From Ostrinia nubilalis (Eukaryota; Arthropoda; Insecta; Lepidoptera; Crambidae), in contig NC_087112.1 in NCBI RefSeq assembly GCF_963855985.1, positions 1,614,501 through 1,678,500 on the forward strand: 64,000 bases of DNA. The letters are read 5' to 3'. The notes under the pieces were generated by a model. It was not told the origin of the DNA and did no database searches. It saw only the letters and a program-made list of their open reading frames with translations. Positions 10,878 through 21,045 of this stretch are shown one piece after another. The translations under genes were made by a program, and so were the position numbers. Numbering within the stretch: the first letter of the stretch is position 1; every line of letters begins with the position of its first letter.

Positions 10878-13800
10878 ATGGAACCATTAGCTAAGGTTCA
10901 AGAGGCCACTAAGGCTGCAATCGAAAGAGCTTTTACTAATTTCAAAAAGTGTCCAAAAGACAGGTTAAGTCAAGCTTATCTTGAAACTAGGTTGGAGACA
11001 TTAGAACAGCACTGGGCAGTCTTTTTTAAAACTCAACAAGAGATTGTCAGTAGCATTGACGAGGATGAACTGCAAGAGTCTGATTATTATAAAGACAATT
11101 TGTTTGACGAGGTAGAGGAATTGTACATGGACTACAAGTCACATATTAAAGAGAAATTAAACATGTTAGTTTCATTGCCTACTTTCAAATCACATAAAGA
11201 ATCAGCTCCGCAAACAACGCAGTTCAAATTACCTGAAATTAAAATACCTACGTTTTCAGGTAAATACCTAGAGTGGCAAACTTTCAGAGATTTGTTCACA
11301 GGACTGGTCCACAATAATAATACTTTAGATTCAGCACAAAAATTATACTACTTGAAAGCTTATCTTGTGGGAGATGCTGCACAACTGTTAAAAAATATTT
11401 CAGTTACAGCTGAAAACTACTTGAGCAGCTGGGAAAAGCTTGAGAGTATGTATAATAATAAAAAATATTTAGCTAACAATATACTAAAACGGTTGTTCAA
11501 TCAAAAATGTCTAAACACAGAATCGGCTCAGGAAATCAAACAATTATTAAGCACAACTTCTGATTGTTTAGAATCCGTGAAAAACTTAGGGGTAGATATC
11601 TCCTCTTGGGATATATTTATCATACATTTAATCGGCGGAAAACTCGATAAAGAAACTAGAAAGGCCTGGGAGTTAAATGTTTCATCAGTCGGAACTGATG
11701 AATTGCCAAGTTATGATCAGTTTTCTCAGTTTTTAACTAGCCGATTCCGTTGTTTAGAAAACTTACAAGACAGGACCAGTTCTGATAGGGCTGTAAGTAA
11801 AAGTTCTCATTCGTATCATGCACAAAATAATACCTATAGTATAACTTGCAGTTATTGTAACGAAAGTCATAAAATTACAAAGTGTAAAAAGTTTGCACAG
11901 GAAAGTAACGAAACTCGCCGGTGTTTTGCTCAGGAGAAAGGTTTGTGTTTTATTTGTTTATACAATAATCACCCTGCCAAGGCTTGCAAAACTACTTTCA
12001 GATGCCATATTTGCAAAAAGCGTCATAATACATTGTTGCATCCCAGCGATTTATCGCAATCTATGGGGGATAACTCGACGAAGGGCGTCAATTCTGCCAT
12101 GCGGGCGGAAGGTACAACGGCTAATTCAAGCACAAAGGTAGGAAATCTTGATGATAAAGTTGTGTCATGTTTATCGACTGGAAATTGTAAAGAAACTGTT
12201 CTGTTACCAACAGCATTGGTTAAAGCCAAGTCGAGGGATGGCACTTACCGTGATATGCGAGCCTTGTTGGATCAAGGTTCGCAAGGCTCTTTTATAACTG
12301 AATCAATGGTTCAGTACTTAGGACTAAAGAAAAACTTTAGTAAACACACTGTGACAGGTGTAGGGGGAGACAATACTTTGTTGTCTAAATCATACGTTAC
12401 TTTACACTTAAAGTCAAGGTTTGATCCAACTTTCAACATGCAGATTAACGTTTACGTTTTAAAGGCAATAACATCTCTACTTCCATCAGTAGAAGCATGC
12501 CCTGTAGATTTGTTAGGGTTGTCAATAGGAGACCTTGCTGATCCGGAATATTATAAGCCAAATAAAATTGACGTTCTGCTAGGTGCTGAAGTATACAGCC
12601 AAGTAGTTAGAGCAGGTATCGAACGCAGTGCATCTAGCCGGGTGTTAGCACAAGAAACGACTTTTGGCTGGATACTGTCTGGACTCGTTGAAGCAGATTT
12701 CCATTCATTTACTAACACTACAGTTATGCATGTAAGTATGGAGAATGATGACATGTTGAAGAAATTCTGGGAGCTTGAAGGAGAACCCTGTGTGGCCAAA
12801 AAGATGTTGACTGAAGAAGAGGTAAAATGCGAACAGTTATTCGTAGCCACCACACGACGTGATGAAAGTGGTCGTTATGTAGTCAGACTGCCGTTCAAGG
12901 ATGATATTCGAAGCTGTGCAGAAGGTGGATCTAAACAAATAGCTGAAAAGAGATTTAAGGGTTTGGAAGCTAAACTGTTAAAGAACATAAAATTGAAAAT
13001 TGACTATAGTCAAGTGATACATGAATATACAGAATTGAACCACATGGTAAAAGTGACGAAGCAGGAAGTTAATAAAAAGGGTTTATACTTACCCCATCAT
13101 GCTGTAATCCGCGAAGACAGAGCAACGACAAAGGTTCGTGTCGTATTCGATGCATCCTGCAAAGGTAGTAATGGAATATCTTTGAATGATAACTTGATGG
13201 TAGGGCCTACCTTGCAAGCGGATCTTCGACACATCGTTATGCGTTGGAGAAAACATCTTATCTGCATAGTAGCCGACATTGTAAAGATGTATCGACAGGT
13301 GCTCGTAGACAGAGAAGATACGTCTTTTCAACGTATACTGTGGAGAGATAATCCTGAAAAGGAAATCGAAGAGCACGAACTCCTAACGGTTACATTTGGA
13401 ACCGCTTGCGCGCCATTTTTAGCAGTTCGCGCGTTGCAGCAAGTAGCGTACGATGAAGCTCAGGAATCTCCAAGGATAAAGGAAATCATTTTGAATGATT
13501 TCTATATGGATGACCTCATGACAGGAACTGAAAATGTAGATGACGGTTATTCAATTTACAGCGAAATAAAAGCTACATTAGCGAAGGGTGGCTTTCAGTT
13601 ACAAAAATGGATAAGTAATAGTATGGAATTACTACATAAAATAAAGGAAGATGTGAGAGATAAAGATGAAGGTATCAAGATAGAAATGGATGCAAATATA
13701 ACAAAAATCTTGGGACTTACCTGGGATCCACGTACTGATTCCTTTCAGTACTCGGTTGATCTTGCTGCTCTAATAGAACCTGTAACAAAAAGAAGAGTTT

Positions 13801-16052
13801 TGTCTGATATAAGTAGACTATTTGATCCGCTAGGCTGGCTGGCTCCAAGCATCATTATAGCGAAAACGATGATTCAACAACTATGGTTGGCTGGTATCGA
13901 CTGGGATGAAGAGCTGCCAAGCGAATTACTGAGCAAATGGTGTACTTACCGTGATAGTTTGAGTGCATTGAAGAATGTGAGAATCCCGCGCTGGTTACAC
14001 ACAAAAACTTCTGATAAACAAGTCCAATTACATGGTTTTTCGGATGCGTCAAAAACAGCTTATGCAGCTGTAGTTTATATTAGAGTAGAAGATGCCGAAG
14101 GTAACATTTACGTACAATTGGTTGCGTCAAAAACTAAAGTGGCACCTATAAAACAGGTTTCTATACCTAGATTGGAACTCTGTGGGGCTACTCTTTTAAC
14201 CAAATTGATGATAGAGATTGCAAATGTGTTAAATATAGAGAAGAAACATTTGCACGCATGGACTGATTCCGAAGTAGTACTAGCTTGGCTAAACAGTCAT
14301 CCTAGCCGGTGGAAAACTTTCGTCGCGAACAGAGTTTCTGAAATTCTTACTGCTTTGGATACACATCATTGGTCACATGTACCCTCCAAACAAAATCCTG
14401 CTGATTGCGCCTCGCGCGGAGTTAATCCAACAGAACTTGCAAACACGACCATTTGGTTCGAGGGTCCCGAATTCCTCAGAAAGAAAACTATTGAGACTAA
14501 GAAACCTAAACACCTACTCACAAATTTGGAAGAAATAAAAACACTTACCTGTGTTGTTGACGATGACTTCATCTGGAAAAAATACTCTTCGCTTCATAAA
14601 CTGGTCCGAATAATAGCCTATTGTAGAAGATTTTTGAATCTCAGAAGCTCATCTATTAAGAGAAATAACACGATTCATCTCAATGTAGAAGAAATTGATG
14701 AGGCTCTGAACATATGTATTAGAAAAGCACAAGAAGAACATTTTCCTGAAGAATTGCATGATCTGAAAATGAAAGGCAACTTAGTCACAAAAAGGAAACA
14801 ATTGAAAAGTCTAAATTTATTTCTGGATTCAAACAACATTATTAGAATTGGAGGTAGGTTAGAAATGTCACAGTTAGATTATGATCAAAAACATCCGATA
14901 TTACTTGCAAAAAACTCGTTTTTGACCAAACTTTTGATTGTTGATGCTCATATTAAGACAATGCACGGGGGTCCACAGGCTATGGTAACATATCTGAGGA
15001 CAAAATACTGGATAACTGGTGTAAAGTTAGCAGTCAAAGCTTATTTTCGAACATGTGTTATTTGCACAAGGTACTCAAATAAAACACGAGAGCAACTTAT
15101 GGGTCAGCTTCCCTCGGCACGCGTTACACCAAGCAAACCATTTCTTTGTAGTGGAGTAGATTACGCAGGTCCAATTAATATGCGTTTGTCGAAGGGTAGG
15201 GGCAACAAATCATATAAAGGGTACATTGCTCTATTCATTTGTATGTCAACACGTGCTGTTCATTTAGAACCAGTTAGTGATATGACAACTAAGGGATTTT
15301 TGGCCGCCTTCAGGAGATTTGTTGCTAGACGTGGTCGTTGTGCTCAACTTTATAGCGATAATGGAACTAATTTTATAGGAGCGGCACGCGAGCTCGCTGA
15401 GTTGTTTGACGAACAGAAATCGACATTTGTGCCTGAACTAGCTGAGTATCTAGCAAATAACGGTACTCAATGGAATTTTATTCCTCCACATGCACCCAAT
15501 TTTGGAGGACTTTGGGAGGCGGGAATAAAATCCACCAAACACCATCTTCGTCGAGTTATTGGGAACTCAACTCTGACCTTTGAGGAAATGGCAACGGTAC
15601 TTGCTCAAATTGAGGCTTGCCTTAATTCAAGGCCACTCTCTTATGTTGAAGATCAGGAAGGTTTCGTTGCCCTTTCGCCTGGTCATTTTTTGGTAGGAGA
15701 GCCGCTTATACTAATTCCTGAAATCAACTTTGAAAAATCTAATATTAGTTGTCTTAAACGTTGGCAACTGACACAAAGGATGCTACAAGACTTTTGGAAG
15801 CATTGGTCTCATGATTATTTGCATCAATTCTTACAAAGACACAAGTGGGTCTACAAAACCCCAGAACCTAAACTGGGTGACGTGGTTTTGATCAAAGAAG
15901 ATGACATGCCTCCTGGCAGGTGGTTGTTGGGTAGAGTCGAGCAGAAACATCCTGGCCCTGATCAGATCACCCGAGTGGTTACTGTTCGCACACAAAATTC
16001 TTTGATCAAAAGACCTGTGTCCAAAATTTGTGTGCTTTCATTAGCGGAATAA
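10878..16052 (+). CDS. BEL/Pao Gag-Pol polyprotein, intact
   Basis: A single uninterrupted ORF of 1,724 residues from the ATG at 10,878; the open frame extends three codons upstream from a TTG, but ATG is preferred. Domain order fits BEL/Pao: a Gag domain with KLPEIKIPTFSGKYLEW at about 121-137 (DUF1759-type); CCHC-like zinc knuckles at about 324-337 and 357-380; an aspartic protease with DQG at 465-467; a reverse transcriptase with RVVFDAS at about 751-757 and YMDD at 876-879; RNase H with acidic residues D1056, E1100 and D1130; an integrase HHCC zinc finger (H1358, H1363, C1393, C1396) and DDE core D1428, D1494, E1547; then a C-terminal domain (DUF5641-type, GDVVLIKEDDMPPGRW). The product would form virus-like particles, copy the element RNA to cDNA and integrate it. 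No frameshift, stop or missing catalytic residue was seen. No env follows. Whether it is transcribed depends on the disturbed 5' end. Confidence 0.97.
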   Translation: MEPLAKVQEATKAAIERAFTNFKKCPKDRLSQAYLETRLETLEQHWAVFFKTQQEIVSSIDEDELQESDYYKDNLFDEVEELYMDYKSHIKEKLNMLVSLPTFKSHKESAPQTTQFKLPEIKIPTFSGKYLEWQTFRDLFTGLVHNNNTLDSAQKLYYLKAYLVGDAAQLLKNISVTAENYLSSWEKLESMYNNKKYLANNILKRLFNQKCLNTESAQEIKQLLSTTSDCLESVKNLGVDISSWDIFIIHLIGGKLDKETRKAWELNVSSVGTDELPSYDQFSQFLTSRFRCLENLQDRTSSDRAVSKSSHSYHAQNNTYSITCSYCNESHKITKCKKFAQESNETRRCFAQEKGLCFICLYNNHPAKACKTTFRCHICKKRHNTLLHPSDLSQSMGDNSTKGVNSAMRAEGTTANSSTKVGNLDDKVVSCLSTGNCKETVLLPTALVKAKSRDGTYRDMRALLDQGSQGSFITESMVQYLGLKKNFSKHTVTGVGGDNTLLSKSYVTLHLKSRFDPTFNMQINVYVLKAITSLLPSVEACPVDLLGLSIGDLADPEYYKPNKIDVLLGAEVYSQVVRAGIERSASSRVLAQETTFGWILSGLVEADFHSFTNTTVMHVSMENDDMLKKFWELEGEPCVAKKMLTEEEVKCEQLFVATTRRDESGRYVVRLPFKDDIRSCAEGGSKQIAEKRFKGLEAKLLKNIKLKIDYSQVIHEYTELNHMVKVTKQEVNKKGLYLPHHAVIREDRATTKVRVVFDASCKGSNGISLNDNLMVGPTLQADLRHIVMRWRKHLICIVADIVKMYRQVLVDREDTSFQRILWRDNPEKEIEEHELLTVTFGTACAPFLAVRALQQVAYDEAQESPRIKEIILNDFYMDDLMTGTENVDDGYSIYSEIKATLAKGGFQLQKWISNSMELLHKIKEDVRDKDEGIKIEMDANITKILGLTWDPRTDSFQYSVDLAALIEPVTKRRVLSDISRLFDPLGWLAPSIIIAKTMIQQLWLAGIDWDEELPSELLSKWCTYRDSLSALKNVRIPRWLHTKTSDKQVQLHGFSDASKTAYAAVVYIRVEDAEGNIYVQLVASKTKVAPIKQVSIPRLELCGATLLTKLMIEIANVLNIEKKHLHAWTDSEVVLAWLNSHPSRWKTFVANRVSEILTALDTHHWSHVPSKQNPADCASRGVNPTELANTTIWFEGPEFLRKKTIETKKPKHLLTNLEEIKTLTCVVDDDFIWKKYSSLHKLVRIIAYCRRFLNLRSSSIKRNNTIHLNVEEIDEALNICIRKAQEEHFPEELHDLKMKGNLVTKRKQLKSLNLFLDSNNIIRIGGRLEMSQLDYDQKHPILLAKNSFLTKLLIVDAHIKTMHGGPQAMVTYLRTKYWITGVKLAVKAYFRTCVICTRYSNKTREQLMGQLPSARVTPSKPFLCSGVDYAGPINMRLSKGRGNKSYKGYIALFICMSTRAVHLEPVSDMTTKGFLAAFRRFVARRGRCAQLYSDNGTNFIGAARELAELFDEQKSTFVPELAEYLANNGTQWNFIPPHAPNFGGLWEAGIKSTKHHLRRVIGNSTLTFEEMATVLAQIEACLNSRPLSYVEDQEGFVALSPGHFLVGEPLILIPEINFEKSNISCLKRWQLTQRMLQDFWKHWSHDYLHQFLQRHKWVYKTPEPKLGDVVLIKEDDMPPGRWLLGRVEQKHPGPDQITRVVTVRTQNSLIKRPVSKICVLSLAE

Positions 16053-16425
16053 TTAATTATTGTAATTTTATGTTGAAATGTAAATATGATGTGCATGTTA
16101 AAATTACTTTAATTCTTATGATTGATATTTTGTTGTAGCAATCCTCACAAAACTTTGTATAGTTGAAGTTAAATTTATATTATTAATTTTTTAATCACAA
16201 TGAGTAAGTATGTTTAGTTAAGAGTATGTGCTACGTAAACTATTTAGTAGTATTTGTTACTATTATGCCCGCTGAAGGCAAGGAAGTTTATTTTGGTTAA
16301 GCTTATCATGTACATAGTTAACTTTAACTTTGAATTGTATAGTATGGATTAAAATTTTGTTTGTTTCTTGTTTTGTTTAACTAAGTAAAGGACATTCTGC
16401 AATTATGTTCTTTAGCGGGCGGAAA
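16053..16425 (+). other. BEL/Pao 3' untranslated region and polypurine tract
   Basis: AT-rich sequence between the Gag-Pol stop and the 3' LTR. It ends in the purine-rich tract gcgggcggaaa (16,415-16,425) directly before the LTR TG, where plus-strand priming would be expected. No ORF is present. Confidence 0.55.
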
Positions 16426-16696
16426 TGTACACGTCCGTCTTGATGACCTATAAGTATTGAATACAATTTTGAGGTTGCATACCAAACCCATTGGCCGCGC
16501 GCCTGGCCGGTTAGAAAATACTTTTTACTTTTTTGCGTTTTTTCATCGATTGTCACTTTTCTCTTTTGTCTTGAATTTTCTACCAAAACGAAATGTAATT
16601 TATTTTATTTGAAGCAATATAATTTTACATTTTACATTTGACAAAGCCTTTCAATTAATAAATATCCCTCGTAGTGAAAGACGTAAATTTCGTTCA
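16426..16696 (+). repeat. 3' LTR of the BEL/Pao element
   Basis: 16,426-16,687 repeats 9,044-9,305 with one difference. Extending to 16,696 gives a TG...CA LTR of 271 bp followed by CAGT, which also precedes the 5' LTR. A 4-bp duplication is at the short end for the BEL/Pao group, and a chance match cannot be excluded. Confidence 0.8.
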
Positions 16697-17861
16697 CAGT
16701 AAACCACTTTACATACTCAAATTCAAGTTTTATCCCGAATGCAACTCTAAAAGTATACAATAATTACTTTTATTGCTGAGATATATTTACTTTGCGCAAA
16801 TAAATAAGAGTTATTAACCAGAGTCTTGAAATTTCATTAATTTTTATTTCTTTAAAACAAAGTTGACTTAATTACGACGACAAGTCCGGTGCTCTATGTA
16901 ATTTCATACAATTTCCTTACACGTACAGTTAGCACTCACACATGCGCGATAAAGTGTGCGCACGCGCATCTACGCACACATGCATATGTGGCTGACGCAC
17001 ACATGCGAAGAATAATTGTGGAGAGAATAAAAAATCGCTTGGATCGTGTGCCTTACTTGCGGTACAGACGGAGGCGGCAATGGAATAGTAAGTTTTAGTT
17101 TGATTTTGTTTATAATTTTTTTTCATTTATCATGACGCTCATTCTTTGATAATAATTATGATATTATGCCCTTTTCTCCATTACCATGTGTAGTTAAAAA
17201 TTTAATCAAAAACTACGATCCTAATCTTAGTTTTTTTTTACACCACTGAAGATATGAACAGGAGATTGACTGGTAATGAAAATCATTAAATAGGTAATAT
17301 ACCATGGGTTGTCACTACACCACGTCGATCGTCGATGTTTTTATGAGCTGTCAAAATGTGACTTTCCCATAAATGTCAAAGAGAACCTGTGACGAGACTA
17401 GTTTGAGAAATTAGTTAACTGATTCTATTGGCTTAAAAATTTTAGCGCAAATTGAAAACTAGCTTGGTTTTCAGGACATGAATTGTTTCTAAAAAAATGT
17501 TACTTGGAATTATTGGTTTCAGTCAATCACCGAACTATTATTACTACTTTATCCAATGTAAGATTTTCGTTTTTGATTTTTTATTGTCTCTATTTTAATT
17601 GTTTTTGAATTATATCAGCAGAACGATAGAGTTACAAAGGATAGAGAACTTATCGTAAGCAAAATTCTTGCTCCATTTGGAAATAATTAAAACTAAAGTT
17701 CGCTTCAGCGTTAAAAACCAATCTTTTTAAAACATACAGCGCTAGATCGCTTACCCGAATGTCAAAGTCGTACTAAAGTAAATACTAAATACCTTAGTGT
17801 ACGGATTGCAATACAGTTTAGTTGAACAGGGCAAGTGTTTGGATAGCGAAATCTAGTCATC
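16697..17861. other. No gene seen
   Basis: AT-rich, except for 16,930-17,090, where alternating purine-pyrimidine runs (cacacatgcgcg, gtgcgcacgcgc) lead to cggaggcggcaatggaata followed by gtaagt. This could be a small exon with a donor but there is too little to support a call. Confidence 0.45.
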
Positions 17862-18000
17862 ATCAGCATCATTTCAGCCACACGACGTCCATTGCTGAAC
17901 ATAGGCCTCCCCCGATGACTTCCACATCGCACAGTTGGCAGCGGGCTGCCTGCCTTCCTGCTACCTTTATCAGGTCGTCGGTCCATCTATGATGACGATT
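17862..18000 (-). repeat. LINE 3' end, truncated
   Basis: catcatttcagccacacgac through gtcggtccatctatgatg. On the minus strand it encodes RWTDDLIKVAGRQAAR, the C-terminal signature of the LINE family whose tails also occur at 9890, 44,641, 51,321 and 57,551. The (ATG)-type 3' tail appears on this strand as atcatcagcatcat at 17,856-17,869. Confidence 0.8.
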
Positions 18001-18220
18001 AGAAATCTCAAATTCAAATTCAAATAGTTTATTCAGTACATAGACCATTTCCAGGGCACTTATACTAGTGCGTAGCACATAATATGTCGATGAGCAGAAC
18101 AATCTAGCACACCGCTCGTTCCATTTTGCCGTTCGGGTGTACATAGCGGGCGCCGTTCCGGGCGGCCACAGTTGGCTGCCGAAGCGAGAAGTTCAGATCT
18201 CCTGCGCTGGTAATTGATAA

Positions 18221-19005
18221 ATAAACGAGGCACGTGCGCCCGGGTCAACACACTTGTATGTGCTGTGATGACGGAAGATTGCGGCTTCGTGGTCTACTGG
18301 CTCTAGCCAAGTAACTCTCTAGAGTTAGGATTGCTAGAGGACACAGGCACAGAGGTTAGGATTGCTAGAGGACACAGGCACAAAGGTTAGGATTGCTAGA
18401 GGACACAGGCACAGAGGTTAGGATTGCTAGAGGACACAGGCACAGAGGTTAGGATTGCTAGAGGACACAGGCACAGAGGATAGGATTATTAGAGGACACA
18501 GAAGGAATAAACGAGGCACGTGCGCCCGGGCCAACACACTTGTATGTGCTGTGATGACGGAAGATTGCGGCTTCGTGGTCTACTGGCTCTAGCCAAGTAA
18601 CTCTCTAGAGTTAGGATTGCTGGAGGACACAGGCACAGAGGTTAGGATTGCTAGAGGACACAGACGAAGAGGTTAGGATTGCTAGAGGACACAGGCACAG
18701 AGGTTAGGATTGCTAGAGGACACAGACGCAGAGGTTAGGATTGCTAGAGGACACAGATGAAGAGGTTAGGATTGCTAGAGGACACAGGCACAGAGGTTAG
18801 GATTGCTAGAGGACACAGGCACAGAGGTTAGGATTGCTAGAGGACACAGGCACAGAGGTTAGGATTGCTAGAGGACACAGGCACAGAGGATAGGATTGCT
18901 AGAGGACACAGAAGGAATAAACGAGGCACGTGCGCCCGGGTCAACACACTTGTATGTGCTGTGATGACGGAAGATTGCGGCTTCGTGGTCTACTGGCTAG
19001 AGAGT
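18221..19005. repeat. 31-bp minisatellite with higher-order cassettes
   Basis: Two arrays of a 31-bp unit (ttaggattgctagaggacac followed by aggcacagagg) occur at 18,325-18,505 (6 units) and 18,611-18,916 (10 units). Each array is preceded by a roughly 100-bp cassette starting ataaacgaggcacgtgcgcc and ending at ctctagccaagtaactctct; a third, rearranged cassette follows at 18,917. Both arrays end with the same variant unit (ataggatt...acacagaagg), so the array plus cassette was duplicated as one block. No coding role is evident. Confidence 0.9.
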
Positions 19006-19074
19006 ACTTGGCTTCTAGTCCTACCTAGAGGACACAGGAGGCAACCTGCTGTGGTCACTTGTTAGAGTCTTGAC

Positions 19075-19350
19075 TTACTTGACCTATGGTCCTATGTCCC
19101 CTAGATGGGGCAGAGGACGTCCACAACAGTCCTCCATCTCGTTCGGTCTTGAGCTTCTCGCTTGATCTCGCTCCAGGTCTTGCCGATCTTCTTCGCCTCG
19201 TCCGCTACAGTGCGCCGCCAAGTTTGCCTGAGTCGACCACGTTTGCGTTTTCCTAGGGGATTCCAATCCAGAGCCTGCTTAGGGATGTGATCGGGGTATC
19301 TTCGGAGAGTGTGGCCGTTAGAGTCTTGCCTGGGTTCTATTCTAGCCATA
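19075..19350 (-). repeat. LINE ORF2 C-terminal fragment
   Basis: The minus-strand frame 19,101-19,349 encodes about 80 residues with NGHTLRRYPDHI, QALDWNPLGKRKRGRLRQTW and WSEIKREAQDRTRWRTVVD, the C-terminal tail of a non-LTR retrotransposon reverse-transcriptase protein. The 5' part of the element is missing, as is usual for truncated LINE insertions. A shorter copy is at 7338-7500. Confidence 0.85.
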
Positions 19351-20460
19351 GAGTCAGAGAGTGAAATAATAAACTGCTGTAGTGGTTCTCAGTTTTGGAG
19401 AGTTAGCTGGGTTCTTGTACTAGAGACCACAGAGGCAAGACACTTGCTGTAGTAGATCTAAATTTGATGATATGGGGTCCAATAGTCTTGTGTATACTGT
19501 GATGACGCCCAGGTCAACACACTAGTATGTGCTGTGATGACGGAAGATTGCGGCTTCGTGGTCTACTGGCTCTAGCCAGGTAACTCACTAGAGTTACCTG
19601 GGTTCTAGTCCTAAATGGTATAAAGGGAAGACTACTTGTCATGTTGTGGTGGATCTCAAACTCTAGCTTTTCCCCGGAACAAACTTGACTTCTCCTGGTA
19701 AGGTTTTTATTGGTGGTCAAGGATGGGTTTATAGCTACCAATCCTTGCTACACAGAAGTTGCGGCGATGGGAACGAGAGGAGGGAATCTCGGTTTGATGA
19801 TATGGAGTCAATACACTGGTATAATGTCCTGTGTCCTGTGATGACGGAAGATTGTGGCTTAGAGAGTTGGGTTCTAGACCTAGAGTACACAGAGGGAATA
19901 CATTATTTACTAGTTATGGTTCTTTTTTTGGTGACATTGCAGGCTTGACTCAACCTTTTATCGTTCGTTTCAACTAATGTTACTCATTCTGGTCCTGGGG
20001 TAAGGTATTGAGAGCGCGGAGGAATGGATCCTGAAGGAATCCACAAGATGAGGCTGCACTGAGCGAGCCGAAACCGAGCAGCGAACGCGGTCGAATGCTA
20101 TAGGCAACAGTCAATGGCGATGTCCCTCATTCTCCACTCATAAGTACGGCTTATGGCGGAAACAGGTTTTTAGTAAGTAGTACTATTAAGGAAGCAATAA
20201 ACGTATTGAGTATTGAGTATTGAGTCCCTTCTAGGGAGAGCCCCACATAACCCACTAGCGACCCCCGCGGCTGGTTGAATGCAATTTCATATATTTGCTT
20301 GATGATAAAAAAGGCACTGAGAGGAAATCAGATTTTCTATGTGCACTTAGACACGAAACATATTGGTCTTAATTAAAATATGAAGGGGTATAGATCTCCT
20401 GCTCAGCTAATTGACGAATAAATTGGGCACGTGCGTCCGGGTCAACACACTTGTACTTAT
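19351..20460. repeat. Degenerate copies of the minisatellite cassette and retroelement debris
   Basis: Pieces of the cassette recur at 19,505-19,600 (gtcaacacactagtatgtgc, gacggaagattgcggcttcg), 19,835-19,890 and 20,399-20,455 (ggcacgtgcgtccgggtcaa). A diverged copy of the 5500-type repeat lies at 19,690-19,790. These suggest that the cassette was originally part of an interspersed repeat and was later amplified at 18.2-19.0 kb. No gene was seen. Confidence 0.6.
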
Positions 20461-20808
20461 GCTATGCTAACGGGAGATACGAAAATGTGAGGAAGTAGAA
20501 AGTACGGGTACTTACCTAATGGAAATTGCTCTGCCCACGAATGTGACGTGTATGATCTTGCTCGAATTAGCTAAGCCTATTTGTCTCTATTTCTTTGTTA
20601 AAATATTTCAAAATAGCAGCTATTAAAACTACGATATATGACAATCATTTTATTGAGACATCTTTAGGCTTATAAGTTTAAAATTGAAGTATTTGATCTT
20701 CGTTACATAATAAGGACCTTAATCTTGATTATTTAGTACATCTATTATTATGTTGGTGGTAGAACAGTTGAATCTCTTCGGCCACTCGTCAGGGCAACTT
20801 AGACTGGG
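20461..20808. other. No gene seen
   Basis: AT-rich sequence without recognisable repeat or coding signal. Confidence 0.5.
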
Positions 20809-21045
20809 TTGCACCATTTTACTTTAACTTTGACAAACGTCAAAAATCTGTCAAAATCCATACAAAAACAGCGGTTATCGTTATAGTTAGATACAGTCAA
20901 ATTTAGGTGGTGCAACTTAGTCTAAGTTACCTTTACCTTACTTTAACCGTACTATAACGATGACCGGTGTATTTTTTGTAATATGTAAAGTTAGACCAAT
21001 TTTTGAGGTTTGTTATGTTATGTTTGAGCCTTGGAGTTGACTTAT
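20809..21045. repeat. MITE copy (GGCTGRGTTGC family) and a degenerate neighbour
   Basis: 20,809-20,920 begins gactgggttgcaccatttta, holds tgacaaacgtcaaaaatctg and ends ggtggtgcaacttagtc, giving inverted ends. 20,935-21,045 repeats the interior in eroded form (ataacgatgaccggtgtatt). The best copy is at 37,207. Confidence 0.72.

Larger units (their letters stand above)
9044..16696 (+). mobile_element. BEL/Pao LTR retrotransposon
   Basis: A complete Gag-Pol ORF is flanked by direct repeats of 262 bp that differ at a single position by eye (actcattgg against acccattgg). If the 3' LTR ends at 16,696 the element starts TGTAC, ends TTCA and is flanked by CAGT on both sides (9040-9043 and 16,697-16,700). 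The near identity of the LTRs implies recent insertion. The 5' side is odd: LTR similarity stops at 9305, nine bases before the 3' LTR end, and about 1.2 kb of repeat-laden sequence follows before the leader. Either that DNA inserted later or the LTR is longer than supposed and the 3' copy is truncated. No envelope-like ORF is present. Confidence 0.9.

Noticed and set aside
16053..16425. Envelope gene downstream of Gag-Pol
   Set aside because: Only 373 AT-rich bases without an open frame separate the Gag-Pol stop from the 3' LTR.
18325..18910. TTAGG words in the minisatellite, the insect telomere repeat
   Set aside because: TTAGG occurs once per 31-bp unit and is never in tandem; the array is an ordinary minisatellite.
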